Shown in pieces: positions 35,694 to 44,197 of a stretch of DNA of 64,000 nt; within the stretch, counting starts at the first letter, position 1, and each line of letters begins with the position of its first letter. The DNA is from Granulicoccus phenolivorans DSM 17626 = NBRC 107789 = JCM 15570 (GTDB taxonomy: Bacteria; Actinomycetota; Actinomycetes; Propionibacteriales; Propionibacteriaceae). The DNA lies in contig NZ_KE383975.1 of NCBI RefSeq assembly GCF_000423085.1, positions 63,796 through 127,795 on the forward strand. The letters are read 5' to 3'. The position numbers were made by a program, and so were the translations under genes. Below the pieces are notes generated by a model. The model was not told the DNA's origin. It saw only the letters and a list, made by a program, of their open reading frames with translations, and did not search any database.

Positions 35694-35732
35694 CAGAACT
35701 GCCCCCGACCCAGCGGGTCGAGGGCAGTTCTG
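35694..35732 (-). terminator. Hairpin terminator of the ferredoxin-P450 operon
   Basis: CAGAACTGCCCCCGACCC and GGGTCGAGGGCAGTTCTG form an 18-bp stem with one mismatch and an AGC loop. It sits 30 bp beyond the ferredoxin stop on the minus strand. Confidence 0.75.
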
Positions 35733-35761
35733 GTCCGGGGACGAACCGGTTGCGGTCCGGC

Positions 35762-35983
35762 TCAGTGCACGGTGATCGCTGCTGCGGGGCACAGCTTCGC
35801 GGCGAGCTCGACCTCGGCGCGGGCATCCTCGCTCGGGTTCTCCTGCAGCAGGATGACGATGCCGTCGTCATCGCTCTGGTCGAACACGGCCGGTGCGGCA
35901 ATGACACACTGACCGGCGCCGATGCACTTGTGCTGGTCAACGGTGACCTTCAAGACAGTTTCCTTTTCCATCGTGCTTTCCAT
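35762..35983 (-). CDS. 3Fe-4S type ferredoxin
   Basis: 73-residue small ferredoxin of the actinobacterial P450-partner type. The cluster ligands are CIGAGQC and a later CP in AAKLCPAAAI, three cysteines with the fourth position occupied by Ala (CVIAAP), as in [3Fe-4S] proteins. ATG 35983 has GGAG 7 nt upstream; ATG 35971 is an alternative. It follows the P450 gene by 41 bp and should carry electrons to it, probably from the ferredoxin reductase encoded at 49292. Confidence 0.92.
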   Translation of the reverse strand: MESTMEKETVLKVTVDQHKCIGAGQCVIAAPAVFDQSDDDGIVILLQENPSEDARAEVELAAKLCPAAAITVH

Positions 35984-36024
35984 CGCGGTGCTCCTGTTCC
36001 GCTGGGTGTGAGTGGGGCTGACGG

Positions 36025-37257
36025 TCACCAGGTGACCGGGAAGGAATCCACGCCGTAGACGATGAACTCATCCTTGTAGGGGAGGGAATCCAGCGAGCTT
36101 CCCGCGAACTGCAGCGTCGGAATGCGGCGATGCAGCGTGCTGAAGGCCGCCTGCAGCTCGAAGCGGGCCAACTGCTGGCCGATGCACTGGTGCACCCCGT
36201 AGCCGAAGGCCAGGTGTTCGCGTGTCTGCTCCTGGTGGAAGTCGATCTGCTCGGGATTGGGGAACACGGCCGGGTCCCGGTTCGCCGCGTTCTCGGCGCA
36301 GATGACACCCTCCCCCTTGCGCATGACCTTGCCGTCGATCTCGATGTCCTCGATGATGGCGCGGCGGCGACCGATGTGGGTCAGCGTGAGGTAGCGCAGC
36401 ATTTCCTCCACGGCATTGGCGACCAGCACCGGATCCTCGGTGTTGGCGCGCAGTTCGGCCAACTGCTCCGGATTGTCGAACAGGGCCAGGGTGCTCATCG
36501 CGATCATGTTCACCGTGGTGTCGTGTCCGGCGATCACCAGCACGACCGCGAGGGACTTCACGTGGTCGAGGGTGATGTCGCCGGCTTCCATCCGCTCCAC
36601 CAGAGCGGAGAAGACATCGTCGCCCGGCTCGCGCTTGCGCAGCTCGGCGAGTTCGCCGAAGTAGGCGTGGACCTTGGTGATCAGCTCCATCGACTCCGCT
36701 TCGGTGGTGCTGGTCATCATCATCCGCTCGGCGGATTCCTTGAACATCTCCCGGTCCTCGTAGCGCACGCCGAGAAGCTCACAGATCACCAGCATCGGCA
36801 GCGGACGAGCGAAGGATTCGACGAAGTCGACCGGCTTGGGGCCGGCCAGCATGTTATCGATCAACTCGTCGGCGATCTGCTGAATCTTCGGCCGCAGCTT
36901 CGACAGCCGCTTCACGGTGAACAGCGGGGTCAGGACGCGCCGGAGCTGGGCATGCAGCGCTCCATCCATCGACAGGCCCGAGCTCTCGCGGGCCTCCTTC
37001 TGGCGCCGAACCTTGATGAACGGGTTCTCCGGCGGCATTCCGGGGGTCAGGTAGTTCATGCTGACGCGCGGATCCGACAGTACGGACTTGACGTCTGCGT
37101 GGCGGGTCACCAACCAGGGGGTGCTGCCGTCCCAGATCGGCACCCGGCTGACCGGCTCCTCCTCCCGGCGGCGGGTGAGGTCCGACGGCAGGTCGAACGG
37201 GTGTCCGGCTTCGCGCTTGAAGGGGAACAGTTCTTGCCCCTGCAGTTGATCTGTCAC
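36025..37257 (-). CDS. Cytochrome P450 monooxygenase
   Basis: About 410-residue soluble bacterial P450. The oxygen-binding I-helix is VLVIAGHDTTVNM, the K-helix ExxR is EEMLRY, and the haem-ligand Cys is about C358 in AFGYGVHQCIGQQLA. It hydroxylates a substrate using electrons from ferredoxin. Start chosen as GTG 37257, downstream of the operator at 37302-37334; GGAG abuts it, so the start is uncertain and a TTG at 37371 would place the operator inside the gene. The substrate is unknown; it is probably an early step of the island's pathway. Confidence 0.9.
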   Translation of the reverse strand: MTDQLQGQELFPFKREAGHPFDLPSDLTRRREEEPVSRVPIWDGSTPWLVTRHADVKSVLSDPRVSMNYLTPGMPPENPFIKVRRQKEARESSGLSMDGALHAQLRRVLTPLFTVKRLSKLRPKIQQIADELIDNMLAGPKPVDFVESFARPLPMLVICELLGVRYEDREMFKESAERMMMTSTTEAESMELITKVHAYFGELAELRKREPGDDVFSALVERMEAGDITLDHVKSLAVVLVIAGHDTTVNMIAMSTLALFDNPEQLAELRANTEDPVLVANAVEEMLRYLTLTHIGRRRAIIEDIEIDGKVMRKGEGVICAENAANRDPAVFPNPEQIDFHQEQTREHLAFGYGVHQCIGQQLARFELQAAFSTLHRRIPTLQFAGSSLDSLPYKDEFIVYGVDSFPVTW

Positions 37258-37301
37258 TCCAAAATCCAATCCATCGTCGTTGACGAACCTCTCAAGACAC
37301 C

Positions 37302-37334
37302 ATACTGCACTGCCGAGAAACCGTACGGTATGGT
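37302..37334 (-). promoter_or_regulatory. Operator/promoter of the P450-ferredoxin operon
   Basis: Contains the perfect palindrome ACCGTACGGT (37320-37329) followed by TATGGT and, read on the minus strand, GTGCAGTATGGTGTC, whose TATGGT can serve as -10 about 17 bp from the palindrome. The same CAGTATGG and CCGTACGG words recur at other promoters of the island. Confidence 0.5.
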
Positions 37335-37431
37335 TTTGTTCCAGTTTAAGTCGATTCCGGACCTCGGTCAAGGTGTTCGGCCCGGCCGGGGGCGCCGGTG
37401 TGGTGGCGTCCGGTGCTGTGCGGGCTCCGCC

Positions 37432-38613
37432 TCAGCGGGCGGCCCTGGGCAGGGAATCGGCGAGATCGGCCGAGGCGAGGGCAGCGGTCTCCCGCAGCGC
37501 GGCAGCGCGGTCGCAGATGTCGGTGTGGCCGATCGGCTCCTGCGGTCCCCACAGGATCAACTCGAACAGCAGCCGACCGTCGGGCCCGAACACCGGGGCG
37601 GTGAGCGAGCGCAGTTCCTTGGTGCCCGCGGGATCCTCGTCGGCCGGGTTGGTGTCCGGGGCGACCGCGCCCATGGCGGCAATCACGTCCTCGGTGGAGA
37701 CCGAGGAATCTCCGTCGGAATGGCGGGTGAAAGCAATCTCCATCGCCGCGGCCCGCTCGTGACCCAGGATGATGCTGTACCCGCGCTCCTGCACCCGAGC
37801 CGGCATCTCGCGCAGTGCCGCAGTGACCGATTCGGGCATCTGCTCGGGAATCTGGGACAGCCAGCGCTCGCGGATGCTGTCCTCGCCGAAGGCGGCGAAC
37901 ACGCTGCCCAGCGGAGGCGCGAAGGGGGTACGCGCCCCGACCCGGGTGGGCAGGTCGATCAGTGAGGGGCGCCCGGCCGAGGCGGCCAGGACGAGTTCGT
38001 CGCGGACCAGGGCCACGGCGGTCACTTCGGAGGAGAACCGCTGGGCCAGTTCCTCCATCCGGGGCCGGATCAGGTCGAGGTACTGCAGTTGGTCGAGCAG
38101 GTCGGCATCGCCGGCGGCCATCGACGCCGGCATGAACGAGCCGTAGCCGCTGCGGAAGAACAGCAGGGGATAGCCGTTGTGGCTGACTCCGAGGTCCTGC
38201 ACCTCCCCGACCACGATGTGATGGTCGCCGGCCTCGTGGATGGTGTCCACCGTGCAGTCGATCCAGGCGACGGACCCGTCGAGCACCGGGTTGCCCTGCG
38301 CCGACTTCTGCCACCCGATCCCGTCGAACTTGTTCGTCTTGCGGCTGGCCACGGCCCGACAGATCTGCTCCTGGTCGGACCCGAGAATGTTGATGCAGAA
38401 GTTGTCGCTGGCGGCGCGCAGGGCGGCCCAGGATGAGGACTTCCGGGCGGGCAGGAAGGCCACCAGTGGTGGATCCAGTGAGACCGAGACGAAGGAGCCG
38501 ACGGTCATCCCGACCGGCTGCTCGGCGCTGTCCAGTGCGGTGACGACCACCACGCCGGTGGGGTACTGGCCGAGCACCTGCCGGAAATGCTCGGGGGCGA
38601 TTGACGGAGCCAT
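37432..38613 (-). CDS. Flavin reductase fused to an IclR-type effector domain
   Basis: 393 residues. Residues 1-165 form a flavin reductase-like FMN-binding split barrel (YPTGVVVVTALD, PVGMTVGSFVSVSLDPPLV, NFCINILG), which supplies reduced flavin to a partner monooxygenase. Residues 175-390 resemble the ligand-binding half of IclR regulators (PTRVGARTPFAPPLGSVFAAF, RERGYSIILGHERAAAMEIAFT, then a C-terminal helix), but there is no helix-turn-helix. The effector domain may tune reductase activity to pathway compounds (inference). GGAGGA lies upstream of the ATG. Likely partner is the luciferase-fold enzyme at 46631. Confidence 0.85.
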   Translation of the reverse strand: MAPSIAPEHFRQVLGQYPTGVVVVTALDSAEQPVGMTVGSFVSVSLDPPLVAFLPARKSSSWAALRAASDNFCINILGSDQEQICRAVASRKTNKFDGIGWQKSAQGNPVLDGSVAWIDCTVDTIHEAGDHHIVVGEVQDLGVSHNGYPLLFFRSGYGSFMPASMAAGDADLLDQLQYLDLIRPRMEELAQRFSSEVTAVALVRDELVLAASAGRPSLIDLPTRVGARTPFAPPLGSVFAAFGEDSIRERWLSQIPEQMPESVTAALREMPARVQERGYSIILGHERAAAMEIAFTRHSDGDSSVSTEDVIAAMGAVAPDTNPADEDPAGTKELRSLTAPVFGPDGRLLFELILWGPQEPIGHTDICDRAAALRETAALASADLADSLPRAAR

Positions 38614-38650
38614 GGGTGCGTTCCTCCTGATGTCGGGCTGACGCTAGATA

Positions 38651-38666
38651 ACATACTACATGTCAT
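38651..38666 (-). promoter_or_regulatory. Probable TetR operator before the flavin reductase gene
   Basis: ACATACTACATGTCAT lies 38 bp upstream of the flavin reductase start. Its reverse complement matches the site upstream of the TetR gene (63240-63255) at 14 of 16 positions, sharing ATGTAGTATGT. The remaining 299-bp divergent gap to the MmgE/PrpD gene also holds GGTATGGT at about 38778-38786, a word seen at other island promoters. Confidence 0.5.
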
Positions 38667-38912
38667 CGTGGAAATGCACGCCAGGTCCAGCGGTACTTCA
38701 AGGGCGGAAGGTGGCGCGTTCGCGCGGGACGGGCGGAGGGGAATGGGTAGCGGGGGATCCGTTCGAAAATGCCGTGAGGTATGGTTGGTCGGGACAGGGG
38801 CCGCACTCGCTGTGGAGCAGCGGTCACCCATCGCCGCTCCTCGACCGCCTCGGATCGCGGAGAACCACCGGCCCGGCCTCCCGCGTGGAGGTGCCCTGCA
38901 GTGAGGAATCTG

Positions 38913-40376
38913 ATGACAACGACGAGCTATACCTCGACCCTGGCCGAATTCTCGGTCAATACCCAATTCGCCGACCTGCCCCGATCGGCGGTCGAAGCCA
39001 CCAAGGACCTGCTGATCGACACGTTGGGGTGCGCGGTCTCAGGGTTCAACTTCCCCTCCGGCGAGATCGTTGCCGAGGTCATCGGCGGGGCCGGGGGCAA
39101 GCCCGAGGCGACCGAATTGGTGACCGGACGCCGACTCCCGGTCGCTGCCGCGGCGTACATCAACTCGCATGCGGCCAACGTGCTGGACGCCGAGGAGACC
39201 TTCCAGTTCCACCATCACGCGGCCACCACGGTGCTGTCCGCCCTGGCGGTGGCCGAGCAGCAGGGCAGTTCGGGGGAGGAGTTCCTGACCGCGGTGGCAG
39301 TCGGCTTCGAGGTCGGCGCCCGGTTGGCCATGTCGCTGAAGTGGGGGGCGGTCAAGCGCGACGACCCGGACCTGCCCGACCTGGCCGAACTGCACAGCAT
39401 GAGCTGGTCCACGCTGACCGCCGCGGTCGTGACCGGACGGCTGCTGGGCCTGGATGTCGAGCAGATGGTGCACGCCTTCGGGATCTGCGGCGCGACGATG
39501 CCGGTGCCGGCCTCCCACACGATGCAGGCCCTGGTCCACCAGCCCCTGCCGATGACCAAGTACACGATGTACGGCACCTGCAGCCAGCTCGGCGTCCAGG
39601 CGGCTCAACTGGCCGCTGCCGGCTTCACCGCCCCGGAGGGGATCCTCGACGGGCCGCGCGGGCTGTGGCGCGTGCTCGGCGCGATCCGGTCGGACTGGGA
39701 CGAACTGGATCAGCAGTTGGGGAAGCGCTGGTGGGTCGAATGGACCTCCTACAAGCTGTACCCCTCCTGCCGGTTCAGCTCGACCGCCATCGATCTGGCG
39801 GTGGAGCTGCGGGATCGCCATGACCTCCGGGTCGAGGACATCACCGGGGTCGAGGTCGCCGTGCACGAGCGGGCCATCGTGAACGGGCTCGATCGGACCG
39901 AGGTCACCAACCCCGTCGAGGGCGGCTTCAGCATTCCCTACCTCGTGTCCACCGCCCTGCATCGGGTGACCCCCGGGCCGCAGTGGCACACCGAGGCCAC
40001 CCGGCAGGATTCCTCGATCTCGCGGTTGAAGCAGATGGTCAACGTGGTCCCGCTGCCGGAGGCTGCGGTGGCCGTGGCCGAGCAGGTACGCGAGACCGGC
40101 TGGTACCAACGCGTCCCCTACCGGATGAGCATCGAGGCAGGTGGGTCCACCTACACCGCCGATGCCGAGTACAGCCAGGGCGATCCCTGGACCGACGGGA
40201 CGCGGGTGAGCCGGGAGCGGCTGGAACAGAAGTTCCGCGACTTCACCGCTGGTACTCTGACCGACGCCCAGGTGGAGCGGGCTCTGGCGCTCGCTTCCCG
40301 GATCGAGACCGAGGCCGGGGTGAGCCCCCTGGTGCAGACCCTCGTCCGCGAAACCACCCCGGAGAATGCCCGATGA
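38913..40376 (+). CDS. MmgE/PrpD family protein
   Basis: 487-residue member of the MmgE/PrpD fold, whose known members include 2-methylcitrate dehydratase and cis-aconitate decarboxylase. The N-terminal helical domain has LLIDTLGCAVSG and SHAANVLDAEET, and the C-terminal lid region has YKLYPSCRFSS. It could dehydrate or decarboxylate a branched di- or tricarboxylic intermediate. GAGGA 6 nt upstream supports ATG 38913. It overlaps the next gene by ATGA and is divergent from the flavin reductase. Confidence 0.85.
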   Translation: MTTTSYTSTLAEFSVNTQFADLPRSAVEATKDLLIDTLGCAVSGFNFPSGEIVAEVIGGAGGKPEATELVTGRRLPVAAAAYINSHAANVLDAEETFQFHHHAATTVLSALAVAEQQGSSGEEFLTAVAVGFEVGARLAMSLKWGAVKRDDPDLPDLAELHSMSWSTLTAAVVTGRLLGLDVEQMVHAFGICGATMPVPASHTMQALVHQPLPMTKYTMYGTCSQLGVQAAQLAAAGFTAPEGILDGPRGLWRVLGAIRSDWDELDQQLGKRWWVEWTSYKLYPSCRFSSTAIDLAVELRDRHDLRVEDITGVEVAVHERAIVNGLDRTEVTNPVEGGFSIPYLVSTALHRVTPGPQWHTEATRQDSSISRLKQMVNVVPLPEAAVAVAEQVRETGWYQRVPYRMSIEAGGSTYTADAEYSQGDPWTDGTRVSRERLEQKFRDFTAGTLTDAQVERALALASRIETEAGVSPLVQTLVRETTPENAR

Positions 40377-41404
40377 CCGCTCACCCACCGATCCGCCTCG
40401 GCGTACGGATCCCGCCCTGCGGCCCGGTCACCGAGGTCGCCGCGGCGGTCCGCCGGGCCGAGGAGGCCGGGTTCGACGCCGTCGCGATGCCGGACTCGCC
40501 GACCCTGTGGCGCGACACCTTCGCCGCGCTGTGTGTCGCCGCTACCGCCACCGAGCAGATCGCGCTGTGGACCGCGGTCACCAGCATCTCCACCCGCAAT
40601 CCGATCAGCCTGGCCAGCTCGGCCCGCACCGTCGCCGAGCTGGCGCCGGGCCGCTTCCGGCTCGGCCTGGGAGCCGCCGACAGCGCCGGGTTCCTCACCG
40701 GGCAGGGCCGGGCGACCACCGGCCAACTGCGGCGCGGGATCCGGGCCATCAAGTCGCTGGTGACCGGTGCGCCGACCCGGTTCGGTGAGACCACGGTGAC
40801 CCTGCAGGACGGTTGCGGTCCGATCCCGGTCTACCTCGCCGCGGAGGGGCCGAAGAACACGGCCCTGGCCGTCGAGGTGGCCGACGGCCTGATGACCTAT
40901 CTGCGCGAGGTGGAACGGCAGGCGGCCAAGGTGAGCGAGCTGCGGGCGGCCGGCGATCGGACCGACGACTTCGAGCTGATTGCCTCGGGGCCGGTGGCAA
41001 TCACCGACGACGTGGCCCGGGATACCCAGTACATCAAGCCGCTGGTGGTCAAGGCGGTGCAGGCCCACCCCGGGGCGCAGGCCTGGTTCGCCGAGGCGGG
41101 CTTCGACATCCACCCGCCCGCCGAGGAGATCCTGCTGCCGGACGGGACCGACCAGTCCCATCCGCGAGACGTGGCCGAGGCGGTCCGCGTCGCCTCGCAG
41201 TGGGTCACCGATGAGGCAGCGGTGTGGTACGCCCGCCAGATCGGGATCTTCGGGACCGCCGAGGAGGTCGCCGAGCGCCTGCGGCACCTGGAACAGCTCG
41301 GGGTGCGCGAGTTCCACGTCAGCCATGGCGGGTCCTTCGACTACCCCGATGCGCTGATCGAGGCAGTCAGCACCGAGGTGATCCCCCGGCTCCGCGCGAG
41401 CTGA
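40373..41404 (+). CDS. Luciferase-fold (LLM class) F420/flavin oxidoreductase
   Basis: 343-residue TIM-barrel oxidoreductase of the bacterial luciferase superfamily. It shows RRAEEAGFDAVAMPDS, TAVTSISTRNPISLASSARTVAEL and GRFRLGLGAAD, the last typical of F420-dependent members. Substrate not predictable. Translationally coupled to the MmgE/PrpD gene and ended by the hairpin at 41422-41459, so these two form one operon. Confidence 0.87.
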   Translation: MTAHPPIRLGVRIPPCGPVTEVAAAVRRAEEAGFDAVAMPDSPTLWRDTFAALCVAATATEQIALWTAVTSISTRNPISLASSARTVAELAPGRFRLGLGAADSAGFLTGQGRATTGQLRRGIRAIKSLVTGAPTRFGETTVTLQDGCGPIPVYLAAEGPKNTALAVEVADGLMTYLREVERQAAKVSELRAAGDRTDDFELIASGPVAITDDVARDTQYIKPLVVKAVQAHPGAQAWFAEAGFDIHPPAEEILLPDGTDQSHPRDVAEAVRVASQWVTDEAAVWYARQIGIFGTAEEVAERLRHLEQLGVREFHVSHGGSFDYPDALIEAVSTEVIPRLRAS

Positions 41405-41421
41405 GTCGGGGTCGCGTACCG

Positions 41422-41459
41422 GACGATCCCGGGGGCCCATCCGGGCCTCCGGGATCGTC
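41422..41459. terminator. Bidirectional hairpin terminator
   Basis: GACGATCCCGGG (41422-41433) pairs with CCGGGATCGTC (41449-41459) between the convergent LLM and VWA genes. Confidence 0.75.
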
Positions 41460-41475
41460 GGGGCGGCAAGCGCGG

Positions 41476-42486
41476 TCAGACGCTGAACATGTCGCTGATC
41501 GCCGGCCCGACGTCGTGGTAGGTCCGGGCGAGCCGCAGAATGCCGTGCCCCGCCGCCGCCAGCTCGCGGCCGAGTTCGACGTCCTGCTCCCCGCTCACGT
41601 CCAGCAGGACGTCCAGCCGGGGGAGCGCGGCGGCCAGCGGGCGGGGGTCCGGGCCGGCATTGTGGACGCAGTCCGACAGCAGGATCACCCGGGCATCCTG
41701 TGGTTCGACCCGGGCCAACTGTCGAGCGGCGACCTCCAGCGGAAACGCCACATTGGTCAGGCCCCGAGTGGGGATCGCGGCCAGGGTACGCAGGAGGTGC
41801 TCGGGGCGTACCGGCTCACCCAGCCGGCTCAGCAGTGCCGCGTCGGACCAGAAGGCGATGACCGACAGTCGGTCCCGGCCCAGTTCGCCGGCCAGCGCGC
41901 CGACGGTGGCGGCCGCGGTGCGGATCCGCTCGCCGCGCATGGACCCCGACACGTCGACGGCCAACACCACCGACCGGGCTGCCCTGATGCGATCGCGCAC
42001 GATGATGTCGTGGTCCTCCGGCACCGGTTTGCCCGCCAGCATCTCGATCGTGGCGTCCAGATCGATCTCGTCGGCCGCCCCACGGTAGGGCAGGCTCGCC
42101 CGGCTGCCCTGCCCGCGCCGACCGGTGGGCTCGGCCCGGGGGCGCGGTACCGACAGGCGGGCGGCGATCCGCCGGGTCAGCGTGAGCAGTTCGGGGTCCG
42201 CCGGTGCCGTCGCCTCGACCCCCACCAGCGCGCCCTGGTCCTCGGTGGTCAGGGAACTTCCCTCGGGCACCGTGCCCGGGCTCGCAGCAGTGGGGGTGCC
42301 GCGGCCGTTCTGCCGGGCTGCCGAGAGGCCACCGCCGGATCCGGCCGCCGCCCCCGGCTCGTGCAGCGTCGGTTCCTGGGTCAGCGCCTGTGGCTTGCGT
42401 CGCAGCGGGCGTACGCCGCGGCGGCTCCCACGCGACTTGCGCTGCCGGGCGCGGTCGGGACGGGCGAGCGGGGTGTCAACCGCCAA
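41476..42486 (-). CDS. VWA-domain protein, MoxR partner (CoxE-like)
   Basis: 336-residue cytosolic protein. The N-terminal 130 residues are basic, then Gly/Pro-rich and disordered; the C-terminal half is a VWA domain with MIDAS DVSGSM (D178, S180, S182) and LLSDCVHNAG. It follows the MoxR ATPase by 6 bp. MoxR-VWA pairs act as chaperones that insert metals or activate large enzymes, for example CoxD/CoxE for CO dehydrogenase. The start is TTG 42486, since no ATG or GTG fits; it is the weakest part of this call. Confidence 0.83.
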   Translation of the reverse strand: MAVDTPLARPDRARQRKSRGSRRGVRPLRRKPQALTQEPTLHEPGAAAGSGGGLSAARQNGRGTPTAASPGTVPEGSSLTTEDQGALVGVEATAPADPELLTLTRRIAARLSVPRPRAEPTGRRGQGSRASLPYRGAADEIDLDATIEMLAGKPVPEDHDIIVRDRIRAARSVVLAVDVSGSMRGERIRTAAATVGALAGELGRDRLSVIAFWSDAALLSRLGEPVRPEHLLRTLAAIPTRGLTNVAFPLEVAARQLARVEPQDARVILLSDCVHNAGPDPRPLAAALPRLDVLLDVSGEQDVELGRELAAAGHGILRLARTYHDVGPAISDMFSV

Positions 42487-42492
42487 CTCTCT

Positions 42493-43434
42493 TCAAGTCG
42501 GCCCGTCGGCAGCAGCGGGGTTCAGGACGAAATGGTCCTCCCAGATCTCCTGCAGCACCTCGTCGGGGGTTGCCTCGACGCTCTCGTCCACCTGGATCCG
42601 ACCCGACAGGGCCACCGTCATCGCGTCCAGCACCACCTGCGGGTAGGCCGTGTCCTCGACGCTGGTCACCTCGCGGAGGCGACCCAACTGGATCATCACC
42701 GAGGCGCAGTCGATGGCGCCGCGGACGCTGCTGCCCTGGCGCAGATCCTCATGGGTCCGGGTCGCCCGGGTGAGCGCGACCGCGTCGGCGGCCACCTTGT
42801 CGGCCATCGGGCCGGTGAGTCCGGCCCGGAGCTTGACGATCGCTTCCTCGCTGGCGGCGTCCTGGTAGTCGACCACGATGCGGTTCAGTCGATCGCTGAC
42901 GCTGGTGGACAACCGGGTGGTGCCGACATTGTCGAAGGGATTCATCGAGGCGATCACCCGGAAGGTCGACTTCGCCCTGATCGTGCCGACCCGGGGGATC
43001 TCCACCGAACGATCCGCCATCGCAGTCAGCAGCGTGTTCAGGGTGTCCGCGGGGGCCCGGTTGAACTCTTCCACGTACAGGAAGCCGCCGTGCTCCATCG
43101 CCTCCACCAGGGGGCCGGGCACGAAATTGTCGGCGCTGTAGTCCTCCCGCAGGACGCGGGACGGATTGTGATGCCCGAGCAGGCGGGCCGGGGTGAGGTC
43201 GCCGTTGCCCTCGACGAGTACCAGCGGGATACCCCACTCCGCGGTGATCGCCTTGAGCATCGTGGTCTTGCTGGTTCCCGGCGGGCCCTCCAGGACCAGA
43301 TCCCGGCCGGCGGCGACAGTGGCCAGGGCGAGCTCCAGTTCGCGCTCGCGGCCCACCACCAGGGAGCCGATACGCTTGCGGACGTCGCCGAGCTGGGCCG
43401 GGGACGAGCTGTCCTCGGGTCGGTTGCGCTGCAC
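42493..43434 (-). CDS. MoxR-family AAA+ ATPase
   Basis: About 313-residue AAA+ ATPase. Walker A is GPPGTSKTT (K56), Walker B is LYVEEFNRAP, and sensor 1 lies in VIASMNPFD. GTG 43434 is chosen because GGAGGA lies just upstream and because the ATG at 43503 overlaps a promoter motif; with ATG 43503 the protein would gain 23 residues. It works with the downstream VWA protein as a remodelling factor. No CO dehydrogenase, gas-vesicle or methanol dehydrogenase gene is near, so its client may be one of the island's monooxygenases (inference). Confidence 0.87.
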   Translation of the reverse strand: MQRNRPEDSSSPAQLGDVRKRIGSLVVGRERELELALATVAAGRDLVLEGPPGTSKTTMLKAITAEWGIPLVLVEGNGDLTPARLLGHHNPSRVLREDYSADNFVPGPLVEAMEHGGFLYVEEFNRAPADTLNTLLTAMADRSVEIPRVGTIRAKSTFRVIASMNPFDNVGTTRLSTSVSDRLNRIVVDYQDAASEEAIVKLRAGLTGPMADKVAADAVALTRATRTHEDLRQGSSVRGAIDCASVMIQLGRLREVTSVEDTAYPQVVLDAMTVALSGRIQVDESVEATPDEVLQEIWEDHFVLNPAAADGPT

Positions 43435-43467
43435 GCTTCCTCCGTCCTCACCGCTGCTGCGGGGTGG

Positions 43468-43504
43468 TTGACACTCCGCCGAGCATCCCATACTGTCTGT
43501 CATG
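43468..43504. promoter_or_regulatory. Divergent promoter of NTF2-like and MoxR genes
   Basis: On the plus strand TTGACA (43468-43473) and TACTGT (43491-43496) are separated by 17 bp, a near-ideal promoter for the NTF2-like gene. On the minus strand the overlapping GACAGTATGG repeats the island motif and can supply a -10 for MoxR. Confidence 0.6.
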
Positions 43505-43602
43505 TTTCAACCCTGTGCGCACCCCCGCGAACGTCGGTGGACCCAGGACCATTCTGCTTTGCCACGCGACTCCGATGGGGAAGTCGCAGAACTGGAGGAC
43601 CG

Positions 43603-44109
43603 ATGATCGACTTCGACAACCAGGGTGCCCTGGAGATCCAGCGTGAGGTCGTGCTGCTGCCGCGCGTACCGGAGGGCTGGACCGATGAGCAGAAGAGCCG
43701 GCTCGTCGAGGAGGAGGCCGGCCTGGTCGACTTCATGAACAGCTTCGGCCACATCGCCAACGCCGGCGACGCCGAGACCTTGATCAGCCGCTACACCGAT
43801 GACGCCACCTGGCGCACCGCCCGGGGGCACTCGGTCGGCAAGGAGCAGATCAAGGAGAACTACGACGGCTACTACGGCCCGGTGCACTGGTTCAACTACT
43901 GGACCAACATCGTGGTGCGCTTCGCCAAGCCGTTCGAAGAGGCCTACATCGCCGCCTACCACTACAGCCTCGCGGTCGCCGAGCCGGACAACTTCGCGGT
44001 CGTCTCCACCGACTTCTGGAACCTGAAGCGGATCGACGGGGAGTGGAAGATCTACCAGCGTCGCATCGACCTGGTCCAGTCCCACGGACACAAGCTGCTG
44101 CCGGCCTGA
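43603..44109 (+). CDS. NTF2/SnoaL-like protein
   Basis: 168-residue protein of the cystatin-like NTF2/SnoaL fold. The pattern is typical of ring-hydroxylating-dioxygenase beta-like or ketosteroid-isomerase-like small proteins: an N-terminal helix, FMNSFGHIANAGDAETLISRY, then DATWRTARG, and a C-terminal strand pair ending WNLKRIDGEWKIYQRRIDL. Members act as isomerases, dehydratases or hydrolases. GGAGGA lies 3 nt before the ATG at 43603. Monocistronic, with a strong promoter and terminator. Confidence 0.8.
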   Translation: MIDFDNQGALEIQREVVLLPRVPEGWTDEQKSRLVEEEAGLVDFMNSFGHIANAGDAETLISRYTDDATWRTARGHSVGKEQIKENYDGYYGPVHWFNYWTNIVVRFAKPFEEAYIAAYHYSLAVAEPDNFAVVSTDFWNLKRIDGEWKIYQRRIDLVQSHGHKLLPA

Positions 44110-44126
44110 CCCCTTCCTGGACCCCG

Positions 44127-44158
44127 GGTCCCCGCAACCGATCACGGTTGCGGGGACC
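44127..44158 (+). terminator. Rho-independent type hairpin after the NTF2-like gene
   Basis: Perfect 14-bp stem GGTCCCCGCAACCG / CGGTTGCGGGGACC with an ATCA loop, 18 bp after the stop. The PadR gene converges from the other side. Confidence 0.85.
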
Positions 44159-44197
44159 TGCTGGTTGCCGGGGCGTCGACCTGGGTGCGGGGAGCGC

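Noticed and set aside
34815-35912. Open frame running across the repeat region after the thiolase-fold gene
   Set aside because: It overlaps the thiolase gene, crosses both stem-loop repeats and a terminator, and its translation shows no fold.
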